NCBI GenBank assembly: GCA_025716855.1
Contig: JAIXMQ010000015.1
Coordinates: forward strand, 124,001 to 188,000
Direction: 5' to 3'
Source: Pilaira anomala
Lineage: Eukaryota; Mucoromycota; Mucoromycetes; Mucorales; Mucoraceae
DNA: 64,000 nucleotides
The position numbers and the translations under genes are program-made. Below the pieces are notes generated by a model. The model worked only from the letters and a program-made list of their open reading frames with translations. It did not search any database and had not been told where the DNA came from. Below, in pieces: positions 26,122 through 35,658 of this stretch. Within the stretch, counting starts at the first letter, position 1. Every line of letters begins with the position of its first letter.

Positions 26122-26409
26122 CGGAATCGAAGAGGGGGGAGGGGGTTAAGTTTTTAACCTGTGCTTGACTAAATGGAAATAGAATCGTCTTTTCTTGTAC
26201 TACTGCTTTTAACCTTTATTTAGCTGACGGATGGTGTTTCTAATTTGGAAGTATATTGTAAGAGAGTAATATCTAATTCATGATTCGTCAACATGAGGTA
26301 ACAAGTAGTAATAAGTAAAAAAAAAAAAAAGTATATATATATACAGTGTTATTTCCTCATTTTCCTCTTTTTTCTTTACTTCACAGACACAGACATATAT
26401 ATAATAAAA

Positions 26410-26706
26410 ATGAAAGTAAAAAGTAATAATCGTCAAAGAAAAGTCAATGCACAATTACAATATGACGAATTAGAACAACTTCAAACTAATCTCGACGACT
26501 TACAAACCGACCGAGCATCAATGGAAATAGTATTTGAATCACTAAAAAATGCATTTCTAATATCACCCACATCAGCAGAATGGGAAGAAATTGACAAGGA
26601 AATATGTAGAGCTTATGATGATTTAATGGCTCAAGTTAGACATTTGGATCGGTCTTTAAAAAGATTGGATAAATGTATAAAAAAACAACAATTATTTATT
26701 AAATGA
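26410..26706 (+). CDS. Short coiled-coil protein, paralogue of the 14933-15799 gene
   Basis: Intronless 98-residue ORF starting MKVKSNNRQRKVNAQLQ. It is almost entirely a coiled coil: LEQLQTNLDDLQTDRASMEI, VFESLKNAFLI, WEEIDKEICRAYDDLMAQVR, HLDRSLKRLDKCIKKQQ. Aligned with the long paralogue it shares LQ..L, FESL..A, E..KE...AYDDL..QV.HL.R....L.K with matching spacing apart from a few residues of insertion, so the two descend from one ancestor. It lacks the acidic C-terminal extension and so might act as a dominant partner or trimmed version (inference). Its last 15 coding bases overlap the coding 3' end of the convergent septin gene (stop at 26692-26694). Confidence 0.7.
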   Translation: MKVKSNNRQRKVNAQLQYDELEQLQTNLDDLQTDRASMEIVFESLKNAFLISPTSAEWEEIDKEICRAYDDLMAQVRHLDRSLKRLDKCIKKQQLFIK

Positions 26707-28432
26707 GAACCCTTTCTTCTTGGATGACTTTTCTACAGGTGTCATGTTGGGTGGTGGTCTACCAGATTCTAATCGACGTTTTCTTTCTTCCAAGTCTGAC
26801 CTTTGTTTATCCAAAGCATCCTTCATTTCCTTATGACGTGCATATAACTAGATTATGTATAACAACAAATATATATATAAATAAAATAATGATGATACCA
26901 CTAGTACTATTTTTTTTTACCTCTGTTTCTGATTGTTTCAATTTCGCTTCTTTTTCTGTTACTTTGGCTTGGAATACGGCTCTCATTTCAGATTCCATTT
27001 TGCTTAGTTTCTGTTCATGAGCTAATCTTTCCTCCTCCATTTTCTGTGTAGGGCTTTTTATATAGTGATTAATATAAATAAGAAAAACACACACACACAC
27101 TTACTTGACTTCTTTAAATACAGATGGATCTTGTTGAATTCCCATAGCAGTTAACTTTTCAGTACGATAATTTTCATACAATACATCATTTGTATATTCC
27201 TTTAATTCTTCCATATGTGTACTACATAAATAAATAAATATAAATAAACCAATTTTCTTATTGTTTATTGTGTACACAACAAAACACATACCGAATTAAC
27301 ATTTGTCGGAGCTTAACAAAATCACAATGATCTTCATTATCGACTTCAATTAAACCCCAAGGGTACATTCTACCACGCATACGACGTCCACCTTGTACCT
27401 CAAATTCTTTATCAGACCCAACCACTGCAAAAGGTATCTTTGACATGATTTCAGTATTTTCAGCAATCGTTTCAGCATCATCGTATTCATAAATTGGAGC
27501 TTGATAGATTTGGATCTTATGGTACTGAATATCAGCCAAGATACGTTGTTTAAATAAAAGTACTTCTTCTTCTGTCATGGTATCTGCTTTAGCAATGATA
27601 GGGATCAAATTCACGCGTGTATGAAGACGACGCATGAATTCGATATCGACCGGTTTTAATGTATGCCCTGTAGGGGCTATAAAGTAAAGACAAGCATGGA
27701 TTCGATTATCGTTCATCTTTCGACGATTGACTCGGTTCTCTTGTTCAAGGTATGCATCACAACGAGATTCTATGTCATCTAAAATTGGTTTCCAACTGCG
27801 GAGAGAAAAAAAAATTAGGTGTCTGTGTGTGTGTGTGTGTGTGAAGGAGGGTTTCTTTCTTTTTTTTTTTTTTTTTCTTTACCTTTCTTCGTTATTCACA
27901 AAATCACCAAATCCAGGTGTATCCACTACAGTTAATTTTAACTTTACCCCGTTTTCTTCTATATTAGCCGTAGTCGATTTAATCTCTACCGTTTGAGGAA
28001 CAGGAGAAGATAATTCAGCATGCTCTTTAGGTGGATAAAGCTGAGCGTTAAATAATGTATTGACCAATGTTGATTTTCCAAGACCAGATTCCCCTTTTAT
28101 ATTACAATGTGAGAAAGAAAGAAAAAAAAAATATACTTTTTTTCTTTTTCTATTTTACCGACAACCATGCAAGTGAATTGAAATCCGGTTTTCACAGATT
28201 TTCTATGAACTTGGTTTGGCAAGTTGGCAAATCCAACATATCCTTGAAGTTTTTTACGAATCACTGTAATCTATATATACATATTTTTTTTTTTTTAAAA
28301 AAAAGTAAGTTTTTTTGTTTTTGGTAACATGAAAAATGGTTTATTTACACCGCTAGCTGATTGTGGTTCTAAAAATTATCGTGTTACTTTTGATACTTGT
28401 TGGATTTTTTTTTTTTTTTACTTACCATTCAT
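26692..28432 (-). CDS. Septin, Cdc3/AspB-like
   Basis: GTP-binding filament protein organising septation and hyphal cortex. Seven exons: 28426-28432 (only 7 bases, MN plus one base), 28159-28263, 27883-28093, 27292-27795, 27105-27221, 26921-27053 and 26692-26847; 411 codons (410 residues). Motifs: polybasic lead [18 protein letters not shown]-loop [15 protein letters not shown], switch [14 protein letters not shown]4 [12 protein letters not shown], and the septin unique element [16 protein letters not shown] followed by [20 protein letters not shown]. The C-terminal 110 residues form a coiled coil ([26 protein letters not shown]), as in Cdc3/AspB-class septins. The microexon start was chosen because only that splice keeps VIRKKLQ in frame. 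Upstream of the start lies a segment duplicated at 31530-31665. Confidence 0.93.
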
Positions 28433-29389
28433 TTTATAACAAAGAAAGAGAGAAAAAAAAAGAAATAAAGAAAAAAAAAAAAGACGATAAAAGAGTACGC
28501 TTCCCCTTTTTGTTGGTCAAAAGGAGAGGGGGGTAATGAAGCTATGCATATAAAAAAAAAAATCTCCTACATTTGCCAAAACAAAATAAAAACACTTTAT
28601 TCTTTGCATGAAGATAGATTTAATTGAGAAATATCGTTTTTCTTGATCTCGTTGTCTGTGCATTTTTATTTTTATACTATATACTTTCATTATATATATA
28701 AAAAAAAGGGCATTTGGTTCTTCTTTATCATAGATGCTTTCAGTTACTATTTATTATATATCTTTAAAGAAATAATGAATCAAGTTGTTTTGTCTTTTAT
28801 TTTTTTTTGTGGGGTGAAGGTGCTGATTCTTGTGATAATGAGGGGAGGGGGAAGAAATACTTTGAGAATCAACTTGAAGAATCTCTTCAACTTATGCTTG
28901 TTTCGATAAATGACTTGTATATGTTTCTAAATCATTTCCACAACACGTTCTAAAAATACCCAGCAATTGTGTTGAAAGAAGGGAAAACAGTTACTTTTTC
29001 GTTTTTCTCCGAGACAAACACACAGTACCCGTACCTATATCCTACTAAGATCAAGCTATATATAAACAATAAAAGTTGAATCAACTAAAAGTTTACATAC
29101 ATTGAGAATATTGTTAATTTTCTTAACTAATCAAATAATTTTTTTGTTTTACAAACTCGCTAACTTACGATACACTTGCATGCTGTATATAATATATAGA
29201 TCGACCTTTTTTTAAACGTTGTTTCGTTGCCAGGACCAGGAGAGGTTTCATGTATACGTTTTCATATAGATCCTATATTCTTGGCTAATTTATTTCGATC
29301 ACGTAAAAATAATGTACATACATATAATAATATAGTAAAATTATCATAGATACTTACAATTTGAACACCACTTGTCAATCATAAAGAAC
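28433..29389. other. Septin upstream region and flank of fold-back element
   Basis: About 950 bases with the presumed septin promoter and A/T runs. It includes one copy of a duplicated segment (28506-28665). A plus-strand ORF at 28643-28909 is low-complexity and not supported. Nothing else was recognised. Confidence 0.5.
28506..28665. repeat. Dispersed direct repeat, copy A (upstream of septin)
   Basis: Matches 31530-31665 over about 150 bases at roughly three-quarters identity by eye. Shared blocks include CTATGCAT, CTACATTTGCCAAAA and CTTGATCTCGNTGTCTGTGCATT. Copy A lies about 75-230 bases upstream of the septin start codon, so it covers likely promoter sequence. Confidence 0.75.
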
Positions 29390-30640
29390 TTCTTTCTTGA
29401 GCCTGATTTTTTCTTAAAAGAAACCCGATAAAAATTGGGTTTTTAGTGTTTTATGTAGCCCAGCTTTTCGTTTTTTTTTTTAAAAAAAAAAAGAGCTATT
29501 TTGAAACTACTATTGCATTACAGTTAAAGCCATTACGTGTTTACTGACCTGGACTAGTTTTTTTTTTTTATTTTTTTTTTGGTATGAACAAGGAAGGCAC
29601 TGTTGCCAAGGTTTTTTTTTTCGTTGTAGCGGGAAGAAATATTTTAGTCAATCAAAAATATCTTGGCACCACTAAGATTTCATATACTATAGCTTTTTAA
29701 TGACCTATCATGTATAATTTTGCGCTCTTTCGAATGATGTAAAAATCAAAGTTAAGGAATAACAAACATTAATGGTTATTGTGAGAAACTTAAATTACGG
29801 TTTTTGTTAGGGAAAGTACATTTCCATATACAAACATATAAATTTGAGTCTATAGAAAGATGCGCCTTAAAATTCTGCATCGATTACATATCATATTATT
29901 AAGGCTTAAAAAAAAAAGGGGGCCTCCATAGAGGTTGGGGCGTATTGCAGTGATTCTTATACATAGTGTAACGTTACACTCCCTATAAAAAATAGACTAG
30001 GTATACCACAAAGCCTATGTGCACCCCCTTTTTTAGGTTTAAAATGAGAAAAAAAATTGAGATATGGACAAAATTTTTTTTCTTGTCAAATTAAAGTCCT
30101 TCTCTTTAAACTATTTTACTAAACAACATAATATGTAATCGATGCAGAATTTTAAGGCGCATTTTTCTATATACTTGAATATATATGTTTACATTTAAAA
30201 AAATATACTTGCCCTAACAAAAACTGTAATTTGACTTTCTCACAATAAATATTAATCTTTATTATTACTTTACTTTGATTTTTGCATCATTCGAAAGAGC
30301 ACAAAATTCTACATTAGAAATCATTAAGAAGCTATTGTCTCAAAGCCTTATAATACCAAAATATATCCACATTTATGATTTTTGAAAAAATCCCAAGGCC
30401 AGAGCTGGCTGATTTTTGCCTAAAAATCAGAATTTTTTTTAGATGATTTGATTGGATGAAAAGCTTCTCCGGCTATAAAAAAAAAATCTCTTTTTCTTTA
30501 TCAAGGTCAGTAAAAACGTAGCATAGCGTAAGGGCCGTTTTTTGTTGCCTTAATGCAACGACAGTTTCAAAGGAGCTCATTTTTATTAAAAAAAAAACCT
30601 GGGTAGGTGATGGGATTTCCCTCAAGAATAAAAATGTGTG
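29390..30640. mobile_element. Large imperfect inverted repeat (fold-back / non-autonomous TIR element)
   Basis: Two arms of about 500 bases (about 29390-29901 and 30126-30640) are reverse complements around a loop of about 225 bases. The inner part is well matched: GCGCCTTAAAATTCTGCATC and CGATTACATAT at 29862-29890 pair with 30131-30156; CTCTTTCGAATGATG at 29726-29740 pairs with 30286-30300. Outer parts are more diverged but still pair (TTTACTGACCT at about 29540 with AGGTCAGTAAA at about 30505; GAAACT...TTGCATTA at about 29502 and its partner at about 30560). No transposase ORF is inside. Family and target-site duplication could not be determined. Boundaries are approximate. Confidence 0.8.
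29965..29980. repeat. 16-base perfect palindrome in the loop of the fold-back element
   Basis: AGTGTAACGTTACACT is identical to its reverse complement. It lies inside the unpaired central region, near but not at the symmetry axis (about 30013). Confidence 0.95.
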
Positions 30641-31011
30641 AATAGGCCCTCATAAATTGACTTTATAATAAACAGTGTCTTTTAATTCAGGATTATTTAT
30701 TACACAGGCCATAAACAATAATAACTACATGAATAGAAGCGATTTTTGAATAGTTAGACTCGCAATGAATGGACAAATAGTTTATAATAACTGCTGTAGT
30801 AGTAGTAATAAAAAAATATCATGCTATATATACTATAATTTTAAAACCCATTCTACTGCTACTTTTTTACACTTGTATCTTCAAATGTTAAAAAAAAAAA
30901 TTGTATTCATATATGAAGCATATTATTAGTTTATAGTTAAAAATGATTCAGGCGTCTATGTCATGGGAAGAGATGTAATTAAGCAAGTGTTATAGAAACC
31001 CTTTTTCGTAC
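30641..31011. other. Flank between fold-back element and broken ORF
   Basis: About 370 bases of AT-rich DNA. It may include the continuation of the broken minus-strand gene (after a donor-like GTACGA at 31006-31011), but no further exon was recognised. Confidence 0.4.
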
Positions 31012-31400
31012 CTTTAAATAGCATGTAGAATTATCATGATGACACAACCACTGTAAAATAGTATTGAGCGGGATTGGCATAACGATAGCTATGGACCAGT
31101 AACTACCGAGAAGGAGAATCATCTCGTATTTTCTAGCTCTTCCACCAATAATGCAATAATGGAGAAAAATACAAATAGCGAAAAAAAAAAACTATCAAAA
31201 ACTCTTGTAGCAATAGGTATTTTCAGAAGATAATCTTGGCATCGCTTTTTAGTGGCGGCTATATAGCTCACATTACATTGTATAAAAATAAATATTTGGG
31301 CAGCACGAATCCGGTTGGGATCAGAGAAATATCTTTGTATAGATAATGAGATCATTTGTTTAAAATCGTTAATTATACACCGCTCCTCTGGTGGTTCCAT
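31012..31400 (-). pseudogene. Frameshifted ORF of unknown family (hydrophobic protein), probable pseudogene
   Basis: Starts MEPPEERCIINDFKQM at 31400 and runs through FSDPNRIRAAQIFIFIQ and KKRCQDYLLKIPIATRVFD. A run of T residues (A in the printed strand, about 31182-31191) then shifts the frame. The next frame continues plausibly as AICIFLHYCIIGGRARKYEM, ILLLGSYWSIAIVMPIPLN and TILQWLCHHDNSTCYLK up to a donor-like GTACGA. The product would have at least two hydrophobic segments. I do not recognise it. The shift could be decay, a sequencing error in the homopolymer, or a short intron. A partial copy of its SDPN...IRAA-coding bases occurs at 31786-31855. Confidence 0.4.
31288..31334. repeat. 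Short repeat copy 1 (GCACGAATCC...GTTGGGATCAGA)
   Basis: Lies inside the broken ORF; a second, slightly longer copy with about 20 inserted bases is at 31786-31855 on the same strand. Shared blocks are AATAAATATTT, GCACGAATCC and GTTGGGATCAGA. Confidence 0.7.
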
Positions 31401-31529
31401 AATTTATCGTATTACTATTTTTGGTAATTACTGAATTTTCATATTACTTTTTTGCCCATTCATTTTGATATATTTTTATATGAATAAATAAATAAAATAA
31501 ATATAACAAGAGTATCTTTATGTTCTTTT

Positions 31530-31665
31530 GTTTTGTCAAAGGAGGCAATGAAACTATGCATTTAAAAAAAAAATCCCCTACATTTGCCAAAAAGAAAAAA
31601 AGAAAAAACTATTTTATATAGTTTCTTCTAGCTTTTCTTGATCTCGCTGTCTGTGCATTCCATCT
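31530..31665. repeat. Dispersed direct repeat, copy B (upstream of broken ORF)
   Basis: Second copy of the segment at 28506-28665, same orientation, about 3 kb away. It sits 130-265 bases upstream of the start codon of the broken minus-strand ORF, mirroring the position of copy A relative to the septin. Confidence 0.75.
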
Positions 31666-31785
31666 ATTATTTTTTTTTTAAAGAAAATAAATAAATAAAT
31701 TGACACCTGTGTTACAATGACAGGTGTTTCCATGATAACAGTTTTAAACATATTGATTGGTTGATAATTAGTATATATATTTGGA

Positions 31786-31855
31786 AATAAATATTTTTTT
31801 TAGAGCTGCACGAATCCCCGAAATAATCCAAAATCAGTTGGGATCAGACAAGTAT
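31786..31855. repeat. Short repeat copy 2 (GCACGAATCC...GTTGGGATCAGA)
   Basis: Partner of 31288-31334, with about 20 extra bases between the conserved blocks. It lies 90-155 bases before the start of the next plus-strand gene and so may contribute to its promoter. Confidence 0.7.
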
Positions 31856-31941
31856 AAAAAAAGCCCTCTCTCATTTTAATTTTTCTTTTTCTTTTTTTTT
31901 TTTTCTTTATCTATCCCCTTATTTATTTTTATTAAAAAAAC

Positions 31942-32337
31942 ATGTTGCCTACACCATCTAAGCGATCCTCTTCAGTTTATGACAACATTCCAAACTTGGA
32001 GTCTTGGTATGCAACAAAATATGATGAACCATCAAATCAAATCGTACCTTGCCATAAAAAAAGAAATTCATCATTAGCCACTGTTTCTTTCTCTGCTGAG
32101 CCTCCTGCTGTTTATCGTTACGAGAAGATAGAAAGACCTATTCATAGAAGAACAAGTAGTTCTGAACACTGTAAGTTATATATATATATTTTGTTTTTGT
32201 TATTGTATACATATTTACTTATATGTCTTTTTCCCCCTTTTTTTTTAAAAAAAAAAAAAAAAATAGTAAAAGAGTTTTTAAAACATTACAAAAGTAAACT
32301 CTCTAAACAACTCAGCCATCGATCTCAACGTGCTTAA
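31942..32337 (+). CDS. Small basic Ser-rich protein (unknown)
   Basis: Two exons, 31942-32170 and 32267-32337, give 99 residues with a GT-AG intron of 96 bases. It begins MLPTPSKRSSSVYDNIPNLE and ends with a lysine/arginine-rich helix (LKEFLKHYKSKLSKQLSHRS). Three basic-Ser/Thr motifs (KRSSS, KKRNSS, HRRTSSS) resemble consensus sites for PKA-type kinases. No signal peptide, no membrane segment and no known domain. The start follows the T-run/A-run leader seen at other genes in this window, and the codon pattern looks coding. Function unknown; a small regulatory phosphoprotein is a guess. Confidence 0.6.
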   Translation: MLPTPSKRSSSVYDNIPNLESWYATKYDEPSNQIVPCHKKRNSSLATVSFSAEPPAVYRYEKIERPIHRRTSSSEHCKLYIYILFLLLYTYLLICLFPPFFLKKKKKIVKEFLKHYKSKLSKQLSHRSQRA

Positions 32338-33773
32338 AACAATAACAAAAACCACACCATAAAAAAAAAAAATTACTCCCCTTCTCTTTCTTTTTTTTTT
32401 CTTTATTACTGAAAAAAAAAAAACTTTAATATTCCTTTTTGTAATTGTAAATAATACTTAATATCCCCCTCATATCTTCACCTTATTTCATGTGATCTAA
32501 TTATAATAATAAACAATTAAAACTTACTCGCTTTTTTTTTTAAAAAAAAAAAAACCTTTGATTGGATATTATATCAAAGTTTAAAGGCCCATAATTTTTT
32601 ATTTGGAAGTGTGAACGGACAAAAAAAAACATGTTTTATTCTTTTTTAGTTGACAGAAAGTGTATACAAACAATATTAAATTAAATTGTTTAAATGTAAT
32701 AGTCTAAAGTATCACATGAATTGTATCGGTCATTTTCCTGATTTAAAAAACTTCATTTTAAATAATTCCTTTCTTGAAACATATATCATTCAGAGACAAA
32801 ATCTGATCAGGCGGAGAGAGACAGAGAGAGAGAGAGAGAGGAAGTCGCATAAGACAAAAAGAGTTTCCCTTATTGGTGCTACCATCAGTGGGTTAAACGT
32901 TCAATCGTGATGTGTAACCAAACAGGTATATAAATTCCGTGCGAAAATCAAATTATTACTCATTTCGTTATGATAATTTTAGGCATAAGAAATGTGGGCA
33001 TAAAATACTATTTTTTTTTTTTTTTTTTTTTTTGCTTCATACTATATATCAAGGATAAAGAATTCTAGATTATTTTATAATGAATTAAGAAATTTTTGAG
33101 TGGGGAAAGAATCTTTTTATTTTAGATCCAAAATTTAATTTTTTTTTGATCTCAATGATGGTGATACCAGCCTTTGTTTTTTTTCTGATCTTGTGTGATT
33201 TAAGCATTAACCGTAAATGAATTTTTTTTTTTACTACTTGATTAGATTTAGAGAAAATATTAGCATATACCCGAAAGAAATTTTCTTTATGATCCTCTAT
33301 TTTAATGAGTAAAATGAATATAGCCTCACAATTAAAGAGAAACTTACTCATCAGATCGAATTAACTATACTCTTACTTCCACTCCTTATTTTATATCAGA
33401 TGAGGTCAAAACAAACAATGTTCCCACATTATCAATAACTTGAATTGGTGCTGTATAAGTTTTTTTTTTTTTTTTTTATCAAATCAAGTGGAACATGTAT
33501 TAACTATTTGTTGTCTGGTATTATTCATGAAACAAAGAATGAAAAGTTAAATTTCTCATCATAACCTAATAAGGCTACATCGGATTGAACTTTATAAAAT
33601 ACTCGGTATATACATGAATAAAAAAAAAATTCATACACACATCTATGTGGAGAGATTGGAAACAAAAAACAAAAAAAAAAACTTGCCGTGGAGAAGTTTT
33701 ATTGATTTGTTAGTGGTACCATCCTGTGTTACCATCAACACAATTAGAAGATAGTAGTAGTTTTAAAATGTTC
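32338..33773. other. Intergenic region
   Basis: 1.44 kb of AT-rich DNA: (GA)n at about 32815-32840, T-run at about 33011-33033 and another at about 33459-33477. A lysine-rich minus ORF at 33085-33351 and a plus ORF at 32686-32910 show no recognisable domain and lack splice or codon support. Nothing else was seen. Confidence 0.45.
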
Positions 33774-33908
33774 CTAATATCGTGAACGAATGTAAACACG
33801 CACAGCTTCTTTCTTATTATTAAATAACACTTGCTTTGCAAATCCGCTATTATCTAAAAAAAAAAAAATAGTTACATAATGTATGTTCGATCTTTCTAAT
33901 TGAAAGTA

Positions 33909-33950
<42 letters not shown>

Positions 33951-34028
33951 ATCGAGGAAAAGTCGGGAAAGTGTAACTTCTCCTCTCTCGTACGCCTCAT
34001 AACGCCATTTAAAAGAAAATATGCAAAA
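33774..34028 (-). pseudogene. Three-exon gene fragment, possibly from an m-AAA (FtsH-type) protease N-terminal domain
   Basis: Three minus-strand blocks with canonical splice borders, 33994-34028, 33876-33895 and 33774-33853, join in one frame for 44 codons plus a TAG stop. The reading includes SFKWRYEAKIEHTLYNSGFA and KQVLFNNKKEAVRVYIRSRY. The pattern (helix, then a strand with VRVYIRS) resembles the FtsH extracellular domain of mitochondrial Yta12/Afg3-type proteases, but this is a weak impression. No start codon or ATPase domain is found. The first intron holds a 36-base T-run. It lies 280 bases after the OGG1 stop on the same strand. It could be a remnant or the tail of an unseen small gene. 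Confidence 0.3.
33911..33946. repeat. 36-base poly-T tract
   Basis: One of the longest uninterrupted homopolymers in the window. On the minus strand it is a poly-A inside an intron of the 33774-34028 gene fragment. Confidence 0.95.
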
Positions 34029-34307
34029 CTAAAAAAAAAAAAAAACAATTAGTTTCCCCTTTGGAACTAAATAAAATGGCTCGGTGTTATAGAAAGTGTC
34101 TCCGCATGATAACTTAATAAAAACACGACATTATACTGTTAGATCTAGTTATCATAAGTTTCGTTAAAATAAATATATCTTTTTTTTTTTTTTTTCATAA
34201 ACGTTATGATTCCTTTTGTACAAAACAACATATCTCTATTAGCTACTAATTTTGGTTTATTTGCATAAAATATAAATCTATATATAGTGGGTGATAATCG
34301 TTTTGTA

Positions 34308-35658
34308 CTATTCAATTTTAATTTTTTTATCTATCAAAACATGTTCTTCAACCTTTATCTCTTCGGCCTTTCCCTTTTTATCAATTACAACGTGTTGTTC
34401 CTCAATTTTTCTCTTTTTGTCAAAACTCTTTAAATCAGCTGTAAATAAGACCTAATAATTGATCTATCATTAGTCTTTATATATATATACATATATGTAT
34501 GTATATATCCATGTTTACCGAATGTGCCCAACCAGCATATTCACCAAATAAAGTACGGAAATGATCACCTACTTCTACATACAATTTACTTGTCAATGAT
34601 TTACCTTTTTTGCTAAACCCATAATCTCTTGAAGCAATTTGCCATACATGAGTATCTACTGGAATTGAACCTGCATGATCTAACGACATTAAACACTATT
34701 CATATAAAAAGTTAATTCATGCATAAAAAAGAAAAAGTGAATGTTTTTTTTTGTTTTTTTTTTTACCACGCAATCAGCTACTTTAGGTCCTACACCTTGT
34801 AATTCCATTAAATTTTCTTTTGCTTCTAAATAAGGTACATCTCGTAAGGTATATAGCCATTTTTCACCTAATTCGGGGTGATCGGATTTAATCTTTTTAG
34901 CTGTATTGGCGATATATTTTGCACGATAACCATAACCTAATTCACGTAAAATGGACTCCGTGTCTGGTGATTGTAATGCATCTAGCGTTGGAAAATCGTA
35001 ATAGTCTGTATCATCTAAAGTCGCGACTTTTTCACCAAACCTTTTACATAATTTATCAATCTAAATAAAAAAGAAATGAATGAGAACAAAAACAAAAAAA
35101 AGAAAGTTTTAGGCTAGTTTTACCATTTGGGATATACGACTGATATTATTATTACTTGAACAGATAAAAGAGATTAAATTTTCCCAAGGATCTTGACGAA
35201 GGATACGAATGCCTTGAAACCCAATTGCCTTTTTTGAAAAGTTTGGATCGATTTTAGACCATTGTTGGTAACAGTCGGATAAAGAGACTCTGTCCAGCTG
35301 AAAGTAGTCTTTGATTTCTTTAATTGCTTCTTCTTCTAATTCTTTATCGTATCCGTATAATATCGTAGAGGCTATATATATGTAGATACAGTTTAGTTTT
35401 TTTTTTTGTTATTGTATCAATAATTATGTATACTTGCGTGTTTCTTTTAAAACAACAAGTCTTCCTCGTAATACAGAAACCCTATTAAGAAGAGAATGTT
35501 GGTCATGGGCATGAATTACTTTTTCAATTTTCTGTATACCATTGATCTTGTACTTGCTTCCATCGAAACGATTGTCCACATCGTAAAGTATCTAATCTTA
35601 ATTCTTTCGGTGGAATCACTAAATCCTTCCAAAACAATTTCGCTGACTGTAACTTCAT
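34308..35658 (-). CDS. OGG1: 8-oxoguanine DNA glycosylase/lyase
   Basis: Removes 8-oxoguanine paired with C in base-excision repair. Six exons (35540-35658, 35438-35481, 35124-35371, 34767-35060, 34519-34695, 34308-34451) give 342 codons (341 residues). Motifs: LRLDTLRCGQSFRWKQVQDQ in the N-terminal OGG domain, LRQDPWENLISFICSSNNNI (helix with the conserved SxNNNI), then KENLMELQGVGPKVADCVCL carrying the HhH hairpin with catalytic lysine. The catalytic aspartate lies in HAGSIPVDTHVWQIASRDYG, and FGEYAGWAHSVLFTADL closes the domain. The tail is a Lys/Glu-rich extension ending DKKIKIE. The second intron has a GC donor (GCAAGT) rather than GT; with that choice the frame closes exactly. Confidence 0.95.

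Noticed and set aside
27831..27844. TG repeat near a septin exon as a candidate regulatory element
   Set aside because: It is an ordinary (GT)n inside the third septin intron, like many other dinucleotide runs in this window.
33085..33351. Lysine-rich 88-codon minus-strand ORF
   Set aside because: AT-rich translation bias explains the Lys/Phe/Ile content; no homology or splice support.
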